Assembly (NCBI GenBank): GCA_020722705.1
Contig: DYKI01000005.1
Location: forward strand, 30,681 to 94,680
Direction of reading: 5' to 3'
DNA length: 64,000 nt
Origin: Chthonomonas calidirosea
GTDB lineage: Bacteria > Armatimonadota > Chthonomonadetes > Chthonomonadales > CAJBBX01
In this document: positions 63,924-64,000 of the stretch, in pieces
How the letters are laid out: every line of letters begins with the position of its first letter
How positions within the stretch are numbered: the stretch's first letter is position 1
The notes under the pieces: model-generated
Databases searched by the model: none
What the model was told of the DNA's origin: nothing
What the model saw: the letters and a program-made list of their open reading frames with translations, nothing else
Program-made: the position numbers and the translations under genes

Positions 63924-64000
63924 GTGAAAGCTTGTTACCGTGTCAAGCGTCTTGCGCACCTTCGGGCAACGGGAGCGGCTCGGGGCGCGGCGCCCGCGAG
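63924..64000 (+). CDS. Possible start of a gene running off the window
   Basis: A GTG at 63924 is preceded by GGAGGAG (63910-63916) at normal spacing, and the frame stays open to the edge (MKACYRVKRLAHL...), with many Arg and Ala residues. Too short to name. The preceding 220 bases (63702-63923) show only a small hairpin TGCGTC/GACGCA and no gene that I can support. Confidence 0.25.
   Translation, partial: MKACYRVKRLAHLRATGAARGAAPA

Overview
The window is about 64 kb of high-GC DNA that looks like an Armatimonadota chromosome. This is inferred from the DUF1559-type pseudopilin, the outer-membrane porin with an SLH domain, the DUF3084/YqgF-like pair downstream of lpt genes, the many secreted glycosidases and beta-propeller proteins, and the SteA/MctB envelope module. 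No rRNA is present to confirm the phylum. I see no insertion sequence, prophage, CRISPR array or replication origin; nearly everything is chromosomal coding sequence.

Layout. 1-8.8 kb: the ligand-binding part of a LacI-type regulator (cut by the window edge), a small membrane protein, a DUF1559 pseudopilin, a DUF4143 ATPase with its own promoter, a secreted GH42-like glycosidase and a GH2 beta-mannosidase. 8.9-18.2 kb: a tightly packed methyl-transfer island with a 2[4Fe-4S] ferredoxin, an MtaC-like corrinoid protein, an MtaB-like methanol:corrinoid methyltransferase, three uroporphyrinogen-decarboxylase-like methyltransferase paralogues, a homocysteine methyltransferase, a DUF1638 protein, a SAM methyltransferase and a Gfo/Idh/MocA oxidoreductase. 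Most joints are start/stop overlaps, so it should work as one unit. It is the best candidate here for an undescribed pathway. 18.3-29 kb: a long plus-strand run with gap, pgk, a sugar isomerase/epimerase, tpiA, rlmN, lptC-, lptA-, lptB- and lptF/G-like genes, DUF3084 and a YqgF/RuvC-like nuclease. It joins lower glycolysis to lipopolysaccharide export.

29-34.4 kb: an SLH-collagen-like-porin protein behind a long leader, a terminator, a small secreted protein, and a secreted beta-propeller/phosphoesterase behind a palindromic operator-like site. 34.4-38 kb (minus strand): a CAT-anticodon tRNA and an envelope operon steA-mctB-GT2-WecA-like. 38.2-45.3 kb: a lone ABC sugar-binding lipoprotein, then purL-purF-hypothetical-purM on the minus strand. 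45.6-51.9 kb: an IscA/HesB-like protein, a LigB-fold protein, pyrF, and paired penicillin-binding proteins PBP1A and PBP2. 51.9-56 kb (minus strand): lysA-M50 protease-trpS and a ChaN-like protein. 56.2-63.7 kb: a uronate-isomerase-like amidohydrolase, a second propeller/phosphoesterase, a GH36 alpha-galactosidase with an inserted domain, tRNA-Val and an ANTAR response regulator.

Promoters of the form TTGAC(A/T)-17..19-TATACT/TAGAAT/TACAAT can be read directly at several places. Two of them (PBP1A and the ANTAR regulator) put the predicted first transcribed base on the A of the ATG, so those mRNAs should be leaderless. The organism appears to be a diderm with an SLH-anchored outer membrane and a carbohydrate-degrading lifestyle, with a corrinoid C1-transfer capacity of unknown substrate.
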